This document shows positions 9,101-16,798 of a stretch of DNA of 19,036 bases, piece by piece (position 1 is the first letter of the stretch; each line of letters starts with the position of its first letter). Source of the DNA: Christiangramia sp. (lineage in GTDB: Bacteria; Bacteroidota; Bacteroidia; Flavobacteriales; Flavobacteriaceae); assembly GCA_024635735.1 (NCBI GenBank), contig JAGXII010000125.1, positions 1-19,036 of the forward strand, given 5' to 3'. The notes beneath the pieces were generated by a model. The model worked only from the letters and a program-made list of their open reading frames with translations. It was not told where the DNA came from and did not search any database. Position numbers and translations under genes: made by a program.

Positions 9101-10235
9101 TATAATAAGTATTCAGGAGCCATTTACAAATAAGGCTGGAAAAAAATTCACTTTAACCACGATTAAAGATGATGGTATTGGAATTCCAAAGGAAGAGCTT
9201 GAAAACATTTTTAAAAAATACTTTAAAGTATCTAATGGAGCTTATAGTAATTTGATTGGTATTGGCATAGGACTTTCACTGGCAAAATCACTTATAGAAA
9301 AGCATGGTGGATATCTTGAAGTTACAAGTAATCCAAATGTGAATACAGTTTTTAAGGTTTACCTTCCATATAAGGAAACAGATAAACCAAAAGTAGAAAA
9401 GATTAAAAAATCTACCGAAGAGGAAGCTCCCATTTTCGAAAAAGTTGAGGACTCTGGTCTGGGAACTATATTAATTGTAGAAGATGATAATTCGCTATTA
9501 GAATTCTTTGAACAAAATCTAATTGAGGAAGGCTATCATACAATTCTTGCAAGAAATGGGATTGAGGCTCTGACTTTATTGGAAGATAATGAAATTAGCC
9601 TGGTACTTTCAGATGTTATGATGCCAGAACTAGATGGATTGCAAATGTGTCAAAAAATTAAAAATTCAACTGAGCATGGACATATTCCGGTAGTTTTATT
9701 AACTGCTAAGACCAATTCAGAAACCGAAATATTGGGAATTCAGAATGGGGCAGATGCATATATTACCAAGCCTTTCAAGTGGAAACATGTAAAAGCTGTG
9801 ATTAAAAATTTATTAAAATCACGTGCTCAGTTAAAGGAAAAGTTTGCAAATCATCCATTTTTTAAAGCAGATGGATTAACCAATAATGCCGGAGATAAAA
9901 AATTACTTGAAAAAATAACTACTATTATTGAGGATAGGATTATGGATCCAAAGCTCTCCGTTGAAGAATTAAGTCGAGAACTTGGAATGAGCCGTTCAAG
10001 TCTACATAAAAAATTAAAATCAGTATCAGGTAAAGTACCAAACGAATTTATCAGGCTGGTGCGTTTGAAGCATTCTGCCAAACTCTTACTTCAAAATGAA
10101 TATACAATTTCTGAAATTGGTTATATGAGTGGATTTAATTCACATTCGTACTTTTCAAAGTGTTTCTATAAGCAGTTTGATATTACTCCTTCAGAATTCG
10201 TTGAAAAAAACCTAAAAACTACAGAAGACCTTTAA
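6189..10235 (+). CDS. Hybrid two-component system regulator (HTCS) with 14-blade propeller sensor
   Basis: A single 1348-residue chain carries a whole signalling pathway. A signal peptide (1-21) precedes a periplasmic sensor with fourteen Reg_prop motifs of the I-W-I/L-G-T-x-x-G type (from about 51 to 650), enough for two seven-bladed propellers, and a Y_Y_Y domain (about 705-780). A transmembrane helix spans about 788-805. The cytoplasmic part has a HisKA domain (phosphoacceptor His845 in MAHEIRTP), a HATPase_c domain (Asn962; DDGIGIP 994-1000; GIGIGLSLA 1024-1032), a receiver (Asp1099/1100, phosphoacceptor Asp1142 in LSDVMMPELDG, Lys1194 in TKPF) and a C-terminal AraC-type HTH (about 1243-1342). 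All key residues are intact, so the protein should be functional. In the Bacteroidota such proteins bind oligosaccharides and activate nearby utilisation genes. Its ligand is unknown. It lies 46 bp after the GH43 and is co-oriented with all other genes. Confidence 0.97.
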   Translation: MQLKNILVSLIFLGSFLSGFAQQDLTFKNYSVEDGLVSNTIWDINQDAQGYMWFATKNGLSRFDGYEFKSYKFSTKVKGGLGSNFIHSIFKYDDKTLWIGSSRGVYILNMETDSFKHFKALKTNLIFDIKKDKKGIVWIATQQNGVYRYNPENNNIKNFKASEGKKNSLSSNEIRKLAIDGFGNIWIGTFETGIDILNTKDLSIRNLNKKNADLSSNTVLTVYKDLNDRMWVGTFGGGLNMWNPETKKFKSFTKEDDNSINDNIVRSIYQASPDKLLIGTEQGLNVMELDSEEFSYYTHNASDPNGISGNAVYSIFGDKNDGIWLGTYFGGASYFEKSGSEFENYYPTIEENTLNGGAVSCFLEDEPGKFWIGTEDAGLSYFDSNNKTFKNYPFKKNQEQLSYHNIHSLYKDKKGRIWIGTFSGGLNIYDKKTGKVKVYRHDPDDPNSLTNNNIFSIYEDRDGVIWIGTTKGLNVYDEENDRFIRIKELGMDRTFAYDIYEDETGTIWFATYGRGLIAKKKASNEWNQYRLKNEEGEFILGSIISLKDDYAGNLWLGTEERGLVRFNFGTKKFEVYNEKYGLDANVVYDILQDYNRTLWLSTNNGLYHFDPQSKKSTHFTEWDNLQSRQFNYNAGYKATNGKMFFGGIKGFNSFYPDEIELDPMVSKVVLTNFQLFNKDVSVHDGKKNILESSINYTNHLELSHEQSVMSIEYAAVSFKTPAKIKYAYKMEGFDNRWNYVNFQRKATYTNLPPGEYTFMVKATNDDTNWDVPVTKMGITIAPPFYLHPVAYVIYVLLLIGIFLFIRKRLIDQAKKKNKIRLERLSVRHEKEFYKQKIEFFTTMAHEIRTPLSLITAPLEKIMENKSLPNNVTRQLEIMNKNSNRLINLVNQLLDFRRIESDIYKIHKEKLDLIVLIQSIYSRFSAMKYQENIRFTLITKVSSLPVNADPEALTKIFNNLLINAFKFTRSEIIISIQEPFTNKAGKKFTLTTIKDDGIGIPKEELENIFKKYFKVSNGAYSNLIGIGIGLSLAKSLIEKHGGYLEVTSNPNVNTVFKVYLPYKETDKPKVEKIKKSTEEEAPIFEKVEDSGLGTILIVEDDNSLLEFFEQNLIEEGYHTILARNGIEALTLLEDNEISLVLSDVMMPELDGLQMCQKIKNSTEHGHIPVVLLTAKTNSETEILGIQNGADAYITKPFKWKHVKAVIKNLLKSRAQLKEKFANHPFFKADGLTNNAGDKKLLEKITTIIEDRIMDPKLSVEELSRELGMSRSSLHKKLKSVSGKVPNEFIRLVRLKHSAKLLLQNEYTISEIGYMSGFNSHSYFSKCFYKQFDITPSEFVEKNLKTTEDL

Positions 10236-10248
10236 AATAAAGGGAAGT

Positions 10249-10263
10249 ATACAATTCTTGTAT
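10249..10263. repeat. Short inverted repeat in HTCS-sulfatase gap
   Basis: ATACAA and TTGTAT form perfect 6-bp arms around a TTC spacer, 14 bp after the HTCS stop codon. The stem is AT-rich and is not followed by a T-tract, so it is a weak terminator candidate at best. It may be a protein-binding half of the same regulatory gap as the larger palindrome 11 bp downstream. Confidence 0.4.
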
Positions 10264-10274
10264 TAATCGCCACA

Positions 10275-10302
10275 ATTTTTATAACGGAGCCGTTATAAAA
10301 AT
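10275..10302. promoter_or_regulatory. Perfect 28-bp palindrome, candidate operator
   Basis: The arms ATTTTTATAACGG and CCGTTATAAAAAT are exact reverse complements of 13 bp each, separated only by AG. On the + strand the stem is followed by A-rich DNA rather than T-rich DNA, which argues against a classical intrinsic terminator. A two-base loop is also too tight for a stable RNA hairpin, although a shorter stem could still form. A candidate flavobacterial -7 element (TAGTTTTC, one mismatch to TAnnTTTG) lies at 10310-10317, which would place the palindrome over the -33 region. It is therefore best read as a binding site for a dimeric regulator controlling the sulfatase genes. The binding protein is unknown. 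Confidence 0.5.
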
Positions 10303-10338
10303 AATAAATTAGTTTTCCTTTAAATTAATAGCTCAGGA

Positions 10339-11775
10339 ATGACTAAAGTTTTTATAAGATATATCAGTGTTTTTATCATTTCTTTCTTGAATTTATACCC
10401 TTGTTCTGCGCAAAAAGAGTTATCAAAGAAATCTCCTAATGTGATTGTAATAGTCGCAGATGATATGAACATGTGGAGTATGTTGAAAAATTATGCGGCT
10501 TTACAAACACCATACTTAGATAAGCTTAAATCTCAATCCTTATATTTTGAAAATGCTTCCTGTGCAGCTCCTGTTTGCATACCATCACGGGCATCTTTTT
10601 TCAGCGGAATTTCACCTCATGAAACCGGAGCCTATGTGAATTATAGGGGTACCTGGGAAGATAATATGCTATCTGATATAAAAGTTATGCCAGAGACTTT
10701 CAAGGCTAATGGTTATACCACCTGGGGTCGAGGGAAAATCTTTCATGCCCCAATAAATAGAGATCGTCAAAAGCAAATGTTCGATAATAATGTAGTGGAG
10801 GGAGGTTTTGGACCATTTGCTAAAGAAGAATATCATTATGCCAACTCTAAATGGTTCTCAATTCAGCCCTGGACAGGACCTGATACCGATTTCCCTGATG
10901 TTAGAAACGCCAATGCTGCTGTTTCTTTTTTAGAAGAAACTCATGATAAACCCTTTTTCCTGTATTATGGTTTATATCGGCCACATACACCTTATACTGC
11001 CCCAAAAAGGTTTTATGACTTATATAAAGACTCTGAAATAAAGATGGCTCCCGGTTATAAGCCCGGAGATCTGGAAGATGTTCCATTACAGGGTAGACAA
11101 TTAGTAGATTCTTTAAAGCAATATCACAAACAGGGACTTACTAAAAAGGAAGTTTTACTGGATATGATGAAAGGATACTGCGCTAACTATTCTTTTGCCG
11201 ACTGGAATATTGGTAGAGTCATCGAAGCTCTGGATAAAAGTAAATATGCTGGAAATACTATCATCATATTTTATTCAGACAATGGTTTTCATAATGGCAC
11301 AAAAAACCACTGGGTAAAGAGCACTCTTTGGGAACAGGCAGATAATGTTCCGTTTTTAGTTCGATTACCCGAAAAAACCATAGGTAAACGTGAACAGACA
11401 GTTAGTTTGCTTGATGTCTATCCAACGCTGGTGGATTATTGTAAAATTGAAAAACCGTCACATGAATTCAGTGGTAAGAGTATAGTTCCTTTATTTGAAA
11501 ATCCAGATTATGATTGGAATCGTCCAGGATTAACTTTTTACGGACCCAAATATTCTTCAGTTAGAAATAATAGATACAGATACATTCAATACCCTGACGG
11601 CTCGGAAGAATTATATGATCATAACAATGATCCCTACGAACATACAAACCTCGCCTCAAATCCTGAATTTAACCATATAAAAAAGGAACTTTCACAGAAT
11701 ATTCCTGAAGAATTTGCCAATTCGCTTGGCGGAAATAAAGAAAGAACCGCAAAAGATGTTTCAAATGAAGATTAA
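10339..11775 (+). CDS. S1 sulfatase, iduronate-2-sulfatase-like, exported
   Basis: The enzyme hydrolyses a sulfate ester, probably on a sugar of the target polysaccharide. The 478-residue protein has a signal peptide ending near PCSAQ (residues 21-25) and an alkaline-phosphatase-superfamily sulfatase domain. Cys80 in CIPSR (80-84) is the site converted to formylglycine. Metal ligands are expected at Asp41-Asp42 (VADDMN) and Asp314-Asn315 (YSDNGFHNG). The RPHTPYTAP segment (214-222) and GRGKIFH (130-136) resemble iduronate-2-sulfatase-like S1 members (S1_7 type, tentative); specificity cannot be read from the sequence. It follows the HTCS after 103 bp that include a palindrome, so it probably begins a separate transcription unit. 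The cysteine-type active site needs a maturing enzyme that is not in this window. Confidence 0.92.
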   Translation: MTKVFIRYISVFIISFLNLYPCSAQKELSKKSPNVIVIVADDMNMWSMLKNYAALQTPYLDKLKSQSLYFENASCAAPVCIPSRASFFSGISPHETGAYVNYRGTWEDNMLSDIKVMPETFKANGYTTWGRGKIFHAPINRDRQKQMFDNNVVEGGFGPFAKEEYHYANSKWFSIQPWTGPDTDFPDVRNANAAVSFLEETHDKPFFLYYGLYRPHTPYTAPKRFYDLYKDSEIKMAPGYKPGDLEDVPLQGRQLVDSLKQYHKQGLTKKEVLLDMMKGYCANYSFADWNIGRVIEALDKSKYAGNTIIIFYSDNGFHNGTKNHWVKSTLWEQADNVPFLVRLPEKTIGKREQTVSLLDVYPTLVDYCKIEKPSHEFSGKSIVPLFENPDYDWNRPGLTFYGPKYSSVRNNRYRYIQYPDGSEELYDHNNDPYEHTNLASNPEFNHIKKELSQNIPEEFANSLGGNKERTAKDVSNED

Positions 11776-11785
11776 TTTTGAATTT

Positions 11786-13228
11786 ATGAAAAATAAAATC
11801 GGGCAGGGTAAAACCCTCGCCATCCTATTTTGTATTGCTTTAGCTTTCAGTTCATGTAAAATGAAGTCACAACAATCAAAAGCAGAGAAGCCTAACATAA
11901 TTATTATTCTTGCAGATGATTTAGGCTGGGGAGATGTTGGTTTTCATGGTAGTGAGATAATGACTCCCAATTTAGATAAACTAGCTGGTGAAGGTGTGAT
12001 TTTAAATCATTTTTATACAGCTCCGGTTTGTTCTCCAACCCGTGCAGGACTAATGACTGGGCGTTATCCAAATAGATTTGGATTACGTGAAACCGTAGTT
12101 CCGCCATGGAGTGAATTTGGAGTTGATCTTGATGAAAAATCTCTTCCGGCATATCTTAAAGCTGCGGGCTATGACCATAGAGTGGCTTTGGGTAAGTGGC
12201 ATCTTGGGCATGCTAAAAAGGAATTTTTGCCTTTGGAAAGGGGATTCACTCATTTTTATGGGCATTATAATGGAGCAATAGATTATTTTACACATATACG
12301 TGAGGGAGAATTAGACTGGCATAACGATTGGGAAACTTCCAGGGATAAGGGCTATAGTACAGATCTCATAAGTGATGAAGCTGTAAGGAATATTAAGGAG
12401 TTTTCTAAAGATTCCCCGTTTTTCATGTATGTAGCATACAATGCGCCTCATGGTCCATTGCAGGCGAAAAAGGAAGACCTTTTATTGTATGGTTTTGATG
12501 AGTCTAAACCTACAATAGGTAAGAAAAACGGTGAAGGAAGTCGGGGTAAGGGAAATACTCAACGACAAACCTATTCTGCAATGGTAACTAATATGGATCG
12601 CGGTATTGGACGTATACTTGATGAATTAAAAAGTCAGGGAATCGAAAATAATACGCTTGTTTTATTTTTTAGTGATAATGGAGCGGCTCCGGAAGGAGGA
12701 GGTTCCAGTGGTATTTTAAGAGGAACCAAATTCCAGGAATGGGATGGAGGTGTAAGATCTTCCGCAGTAATTAAGTGGCCAGACGGTTTTAAAGGAGGAA
12801 AAAGAATTGAGCAGGTAACGGGTTATATTGATGTTCTTCCTACCTTAATGGATGTAGTGAATATTGAGGATAATAGTCCAAAGCCTTTAGATGGTATGAA
12901 TATTTTACCGGTCCTTACATCAGAAAAAGAGGAGTTCCAAAGAGATTTTTATTTAGGTTATGGAAGTATTCTTTTTGATGAATGGAAACTTGTTAAATCT
13001 AATAGTGGAAATAACAGGATGAAAAATAAAGAGGACCAGTTTTTTCAAATTTTAGTAGATCCAACCGAATCTCAAAATAAGAAGTCTGAATTTCCAAGTG
13101 AGTACAAAGACTTGCTACAAAAAGTAGAAAGTTATGACTCCATAAAACCAGAGAAATCTGTGCCTCCATATGGCGAAGGAAGAAAAGGTTTTAAAGCTCC
13201 CAAAGACTGGAAAATAGTAAAAGATTAA
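11786..13228 (+). CDS. S1 sulfatase, arylsulfatase B-like, lipoprotein
   Basis: This 480-residue sulfatase has a lipoprotein signal ending at Cys24 (LAFSSC), so it should be membrane-anchored. The formylglycine site is Cys82 in CSPTR (82-86), a Thr variant of CxPxR. Asp44-Asp45 in LADDLGWGD, Lys137 and His139 in GKWHLG, His222 in APHGP and Asp297-Asn298 in FSDNGA complete the expected metal- and sulfate-binding set. The overall pattern is like N-acetylgalactosamine-4-sulfatase/arylsulfatase-type S1 members, but the substrate is unknown. The start was placed at ATG 11786, 10 bp after the previous stop. The longer frame from 11714 would overlap the upstream gene by 62 bp and push the signal peptide inside the protein. 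An internal ATG at 11765 is less likely. The close spacing suggests co-transcription with the upstream sulfatase. Confidence 0.93.
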   Translation: MKNKIGQGKTLAILFCIALAFSSCKMKSQQSKAEKPNIIIILADDLGWGDVGFHGSEIMTPNLDKLAGEGVILNHFYTAPVCSPTRAGLMTGRYPNRFGLRETVVPPWSEFGVDLDEKSLPAYLKAAGYDHRVALGKWHLGHAKKEFLPLERGFTHFYGHYNGAIDYFTHIREGELDWHNDWETSRDKGYSTDLISDEAVRNIKEFSKDSPFFMYVAYNAPHGPLQAKKEDLLLYGFDESKPTIGKKNGEGSRGKGNTQRQTYSAMVTNMDRGIGRILDELKSQGIENNTLVLFFSDNGAAPEGGGSSGILRGTKFQEWDGGVRSSAVIKWPDGFKGGKRIEQVTGYIDVLPTLMDVVNIEDNSPKPLDGMNILPVLTSEKEEFQRDFYLGYGSILFDEWKLVKSNSGNNRMKNKEDQFFQILVDPTESQNKKSEFPSEYKDLLQKVESYDSIKPEKSVPPYGEGRKGFKAPKDWKIVKD

Positions 13229-13229
13229 A

Positions 13230-13253
13230 CTTATTAATCTTTTGATTAATAGG
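13230..13253 (+). terminator. AT-rich hairpin after sulfatase gene, possible terminator
   Basis: TATTAATC and GATTAATA pair perfectly around a TTTT loop, and the stem extends by a G-U and a C-G pair to 10 bp. It starts just after the sulfatase stop codon and is followed by T-rich but interrupted sequence (tgtttattctcaatttt). The low GC content makes it a weak intrinsic terminator, but its position at the head of the largest gap in the window suits the end of a transcription unit. Confidence 0.4.
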
Positions 13254-13320
13254 TGTTTATTCTCAATTTTCTGAAGAAATAATACGTTTTTAATAATTTA
13301 TTATAGTATTTACTACAAAA

Positions 13321-13349
13321 TTGATAACCCCAATTTAAGCCTAGGTTTA
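13321..13349 (+). promoter_or_regulatory. Candidate flavobacterial-type promoter upstream of GH2
   Basis: TTG at 13321-13323 and TAGGTTTA at 13342-13349 are separated by 18 bp. This is close to the Bacteroidota primary-sigma consensus of a TTG-type -33 element and TAnnTTTG at -7, with one mismatch in the last base of the -7 box. Transcription would start near 13356, inside the dyad described next, and about 38 bp before the GH2 start codon. AT-rich background makes chance matches common, so this is tentative. Confidence 0.4.
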
Positions 13350-13351
13350 TT

Positions 13352-13376
13352 ATTGTATGATGTTTATCATGACAAT
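13352..13376. repeat. Near-perfect inverted repeat in the GH2 leader
   Basis: ATTGTATGAT and ATCAT-ACAAT (with one extra G between the two right-hand halves) form a 10-bp dyad around a GTTT spacer. It lies immediately after the candidate promoter and 17 bp before the GH2 start codon. It could be an operator, or a 5' leader hairpin affecting translation or mRNA stability. It shares no obvious sequence with the palindrome upstream of the first sulfatase. Confidence 0.4.
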
Positions 13377-13393
13377 TTAATATTTAATAATCG

Positions 13394-15607
13394 ATGAAAA
13401 ATAATTTATTAATCTATATTTTTCTTTTTTCAGGTTTTTTTGCGATGAATGCTCAAAGCCTAAAGGATAATAGAATAGAGACTCCCTGGGCGAAAAAATT
13501 AACGTCTGAAAATGCCTGGAAAGAATATCCACGACCTCAATTAGAAAGAGATTCCTGGGTAAGCTTGAATGGCCTTTGGGATTATGCAATCACTGATAAG
13601 GAGTCAGAACCGGAAGATTATCAAGGGAAAATATTGGTTCCTTTTTGTATTGAATCTTCACTTTCAGGAGTAGGAAAGCCGGTAATGCCTAATCAAAAAT
13701 TATGGTATAATACCAGTTTTGAAATACCGTCTAAGTGGAAAGGTAAAAATGTGTTATTGCACTTTGATGCTGTAGATTGGGAAACCAAGGTGTGGATTAA
13801 CAACGAACTTGTAGGTACCCATAAAGGAGGAAGCGATCCATTCTATTTTGATATTACAGATTATATGGTTGAGGGAGACCAAAACCTTATAATCTCTGTT
13901 TGGGATCCTACCGATACTGGTATGCAGCCAAGAGGTAAACAGGTTTTAGAGCCCAAAGGAATATGGTATACTGCCGTTACCGGAATCTGGCAATCTGTTT
14001 GGTTAGAACCAGTAGACGAAATGTTTATCGAAAGTGTGAACCCTATTGCCGATATTGACAAGGAAACCATTACCATTCAGAATAATGTTATCAATGCATC
14101 TTCTAATGCACAACTCAATGTCGTGGTGAAGAAAGATGGTAAGATTATAGCTGAGAAAACCGGACCGGTGAATGAAGATATTACAATATCTATAGATCAT
14201 CCTACTCTGTGGTCGCCAGAGAATCCATTTTTATACGATCTTGAAATTAGCCTTTATGATAATGACAATATGCTTGATAAAGCCACTTCGTATTTCGCAA
14301 TGCGAAAAGTTTCCAGAGGAATGGACGAATTAGGCTATGAAAGAATATTCTTAAATAACGAACCAAAATTTCAATACGGCACACTGGACCAGGGATGGTG
14401 GCCAGGAGGTTTATTAACACCTCCTTCAGATGAAGCGATGAGATATGACATGGATATGCTGAAGAAAATGGGTTTCAATATGTTAAGAAAACATATTAAA
14501 GTAGAGCCATCCAGATATTACTATTATGCAGATAAAATAGGAATGCTCATCTGGCAGGATATGGTCACAGGTTTTCAAACGCAGCATAGTGATGTGCAGC
14601 ACGTAGGTGCTACAGCAGAAAAAGACTGGAACAGGCCGCAGGAATCTGTAAAACAGTTTGAAACTGAATGGCAATCTATTATGAACCATTTAAAATTCTT
14701 TCCGTCTATTGTAACCTGGGTTCCTTTCAATGAAGGTTGGGGGCAGTTTGAAACCAAAAGAATTGTAGAATGGACTAAACAACATGACCCTTCCAGATTA
14801 GTAGATGGGGTTTCCGGATGGACCGATAGAAGAGTTGGTGATATGATGGATGTTCATCAATATCCTGGTCCCGGTATGGAACCTGCTGAACTAAATAAAG
14901 GTAGAATTGCTGTTCTTGGAGAATTTGGCGGACTGGGATTACCGGTGGAAGATCACTTATGGAATCCTGGAATGAGAAACTGGGGATATAGAACCTATCA
15001 TTCTGAAGAGGAACTTTATAAAGAATATAAAGATCTTATTCAGAATATGTATCCTATGATTAATCGCGGGCTTTCTGCGGCTATTTATACTCAAACCACA
15101 GATGTGGAAGGAGAGGTTAATGGTTTAATGACTTATGATCGTGAAGTGGTGAAAATTGATCCTGAACGAATTAGGGAATTAAATGAAATGATGTACAGGA
15201 AGCCCGGAAATTCTAATGTAATATTATCAGATTCTGAAGCCGCAGAACAGGATTTTTCTATAACATCGAAAAAACCTGATATGGAGAAGTTAGAAAAGAT
15301 CGATTTGAAAAAATCTAAAGGACCAGTTCAGCTTAAAAAAGATGATCATATATGGGCGGTTAGATCTTTCGAATTAGAGAATTTAACAGACAATCTGCAA
15401 TTGAGAATTTATGCTTTGGGAGATGTGAAGGTTTACATTAATGGAGAAGTAGTTCTTGATAAATTTCTAAGAACGAAACGTCATTATGATGAAATAAATC
15501 TTAGTTCACATACTTCTGCATTAAAAAAAGGTAAGAACCAGATTGTGGTCGAGGTAAAGGATACACGTTCAGATTCCGATTTTGATTTTGGTCTTTATTC
15601 ATTTTAA
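13394..15607 (+). CDS. GH2 family glycoside hydrolase, exported
   Basis: The 737-residue enzyme has a signal peptide (MKNNLL... to about AQS, residue 22) and the usual GH2 order: jelly-roll sugar-binding domain (about 30-210), immunoglobulin-like domain (about 211-308) and TIM barrel (about 309-605). A further beta-sandwich-like domain lies at about 650-737. The acid/base is Glu447 in PFNEGWGQF and the nucleophile is Glu510 in VLGEFGGLG. The barrel begins with LRKHIK (364-369), a conserved substrate-pocket segment of the family. GH2 members cleave beta-galactosides, beta-glucuronides, beta-mannosides or arabinopyranosides; the subgroup here is annotated only generically in my memory, so specificity is open. 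The gene starts a new cluster after a 165-bp gap holding a possible promoter and dyad. The next GH43 follows 20 bp later, implying one operon. Confidence 0.93.
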   Translation: MKNNLLIYIFLFSGFFAMNAQSLKDNRIETPWAKKLTSENAWKEYPRPQLERDSWVSLNGLWDYAITDKESEPEDYQGKILVPFCIESSLSGVGKPVMPNQKLWYNTSFEIPSKWKGKNVLLHFDAVDWETKVWINNELVGTHKGGSDPFYFDITDYMVEGDQNLIISVWDPTDTGMQPRGKQVLEPKGIWYTAVTGIWQSVWLEPVDEMFIESVNPIADIDKETITIQNNVINASSNAQLNVVVKKDGKIIAEKTGPVNEDITISIDHPTLWSPENPFLYDLEISLYDNDNMLDKATSYFAMRKVSRGMDELGYERIFLNNEPKFQYGTLDQGWWPGGLLTPPSDEAMRYDMDMLKKMGFNMLRKHIKVEPSRYYYYADKIGMLIWQDMVTGFQTQHSDVQHVGATAEKDWNRPQESVKQFETEWQSIMNHLKFFPSIVTWVPFNEGWGQFETKRIVEWTKQHDPSRLVDGVSGWTDRRVGDMMDVHQYPGPGMEPAELNKGRIAVLGEFGGLGLPVEDHLWNPGMRNWGYRTYHSEEELYKEYKDLIQNMYPMINRGLSAAIYTQTTDVEGEVNGLMTYDREVVKIDPERIRELNEMMYRKPGNSNVILSDSEAAEQDFSITSKKPDMEKLEKIDLKKSKGPVQLKKDDHIWAVRSFELENLTDNLQLRIYALGDVKVYINGEVVLDKFLRTKRHYDEINLSSHTSALKKGKNQIVVEVKDTRSDSDFDFGLYSF

Positions 15608-15627
15608 AAAAAAGAACAATTTAAAAC

Positions 15628-16740
15628 ATGGTGAGAAACAAGGTAGTCATATTGCAAATATTGCTAATTACCTTGTTTCTCAATGCCCAAAGTCAAAGCC
15701 ATTCACCGGAATTTAGTAATCCAACTGCACCGGTTGGTGATAAACAATTAACGGTACCAGAGGTTGTACGCCCGGTTATGGATGTGTGGATGCGTGATAC
15801 ATACGTTACCCAAGGTCCGGATTCAAATTACTATATGATTGGGACAACAGCCAATAAAGGTAAAGTTGTTCCAGAACAAATAAAATATGGTGATTATAAT
15901 AGCGGATTGTTTTTATGGAAAAGTAAAAACTTAAAAAAATGGGATTCGATAGGAATTGTCTGGTCCTATGCAAAGGATGCTGAAATCTGGCAAAAAAAAG
16001 GAAAACCCGTTAAGGCAAAGGATTCAAGTCTGGTGTATCGGGCATTATGGGCCCCAGAACTTCACTATATAAAAAGTAAAAAAACCTGGCTTTTAACAAC
16101 AAGTTTAAACGGGAATCAGGGTTCTTTTGTATTGAAAAGTATTTCAGGAAAACCTGAAGGACCATATAAAAATATAGAAGGAAACATTACAAAACCAATT
16201 TTTGATGATATTGACCTAAGTGTTTTTGAAGATACAAATGGAGAAGTTTATCTGGTGGCACATAATCATTTTATTGCCAGAATGAAAGATGACCTGAGTG
16301 ATATAGCCGAGCCTTTTAAAAGGCTTGTTGAGACCCCCTTCAATCCCGAACCCTACATTGAGGGGGTTTATATCACGAAGTATAAAAATAAGTATCATTT
16401 AATGCAGACGGTTTGGTCAGTAAAGCAAGACGATGGAACCTACACTTATCTTCGTAAAGGTGATAAGGGTTTGAACAGTTACGATGTCGTAGTCTCTACA
16501 GCTGATAATATTTACGGACCTTATGGTCCTAGATACCCTGCTATATTAGAGGGAGGACATAATAATGTTTTTCAGGACGATAATGGAGATTGGTGGTCTA
16601 CTACTTTCTTTAATCCTCGTGGAATTAGAGGAGGCGAATTTAAGGTTACTTGTAGACCAGCTTTAGTTCCTGTAAAATGGGTAGAAGGCAAACTAATGCC
16701 TGATTTAAAAAGGTCTGAAGAGTTCTACGGTTCCTTCTAA
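15628..16740 (+). CDS. Divergent GH43-like glycosidase, exported
   Basis: This 370-residue protein has a signal peptide (about 1-23, LFLNAQSQ) and a GH43/clan GH-F five-bladed propeller. The expected acids are Asp57 in WMRDTYVT (base), Asp196 in DDIDLSVFED (modulator) and Glu245 in YIEGVYI (acid). WAPELH is at 141-146. The base is followed by Thr instead of the common Pro, and the glycine before it is replaced by Arg. It has a long segment between blades one and two (about 78-135). These differences set it apart from the other two GH43s and suggest a separate subfamily; activity on arabinosyl or xylosyl groups is only inferred, and a galactose- or uronic-acid-related activity is possible. It lies 20 bp after the GH2 gene and 58 bp before the next sulfatase. 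Confidence 0.83.
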   Translation: MVRNKVVILQILLITLFLNAQSQSHSPEFSNPTAPVGDKQLTVPEVVRPVMDVWMRDTYVTQGPDSNYYMIGTTANKGKVVPEQIKYGDYNSGLFLWKSKNLKKWDSIGIVWSYAKDAEIWQKKGKPVKAKDSSLVYRALWAPELHYIKSKKTWLLTTSLNGNQGSFVLKSISGKPEGPYKNIEGNITKPIFDDIDLSVFEDTNGEVYLVAHNHFIARMKDDLSDIAEPFKRLVETPFNPEPYIEGVYITKYKNKYHLMQTVWSVKQDDGTYTYLRKGDKGLNSYDVVVSTADNIYGPYGPRYPAILEGGHNNVFQDDNGDWWSTTFFNPRGIRGGEFKVTCRPALVPVKWVEGKLMPDLKRSEEFYGSF

Positions 16741-16798
16741 AATCCTCTGTGAATTTATTGGAGGTTTGTATTTTAAAATTAATGATAATTGATAGAAA

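Noticed and set aside
11714..11785. N-terminal extension of the second sulfatase from ATG 11714
   Set aside because: The extension overlaps the first sulfatase and precedes a complete lipoprotein signal beginning at ATG 11786.
16741..16798. CCTC...GAGG hairpin followed by a T-rich stretch as terminator
   Set aside because: Only four consecutive base pairs with a 13-base loop; too weak to call.
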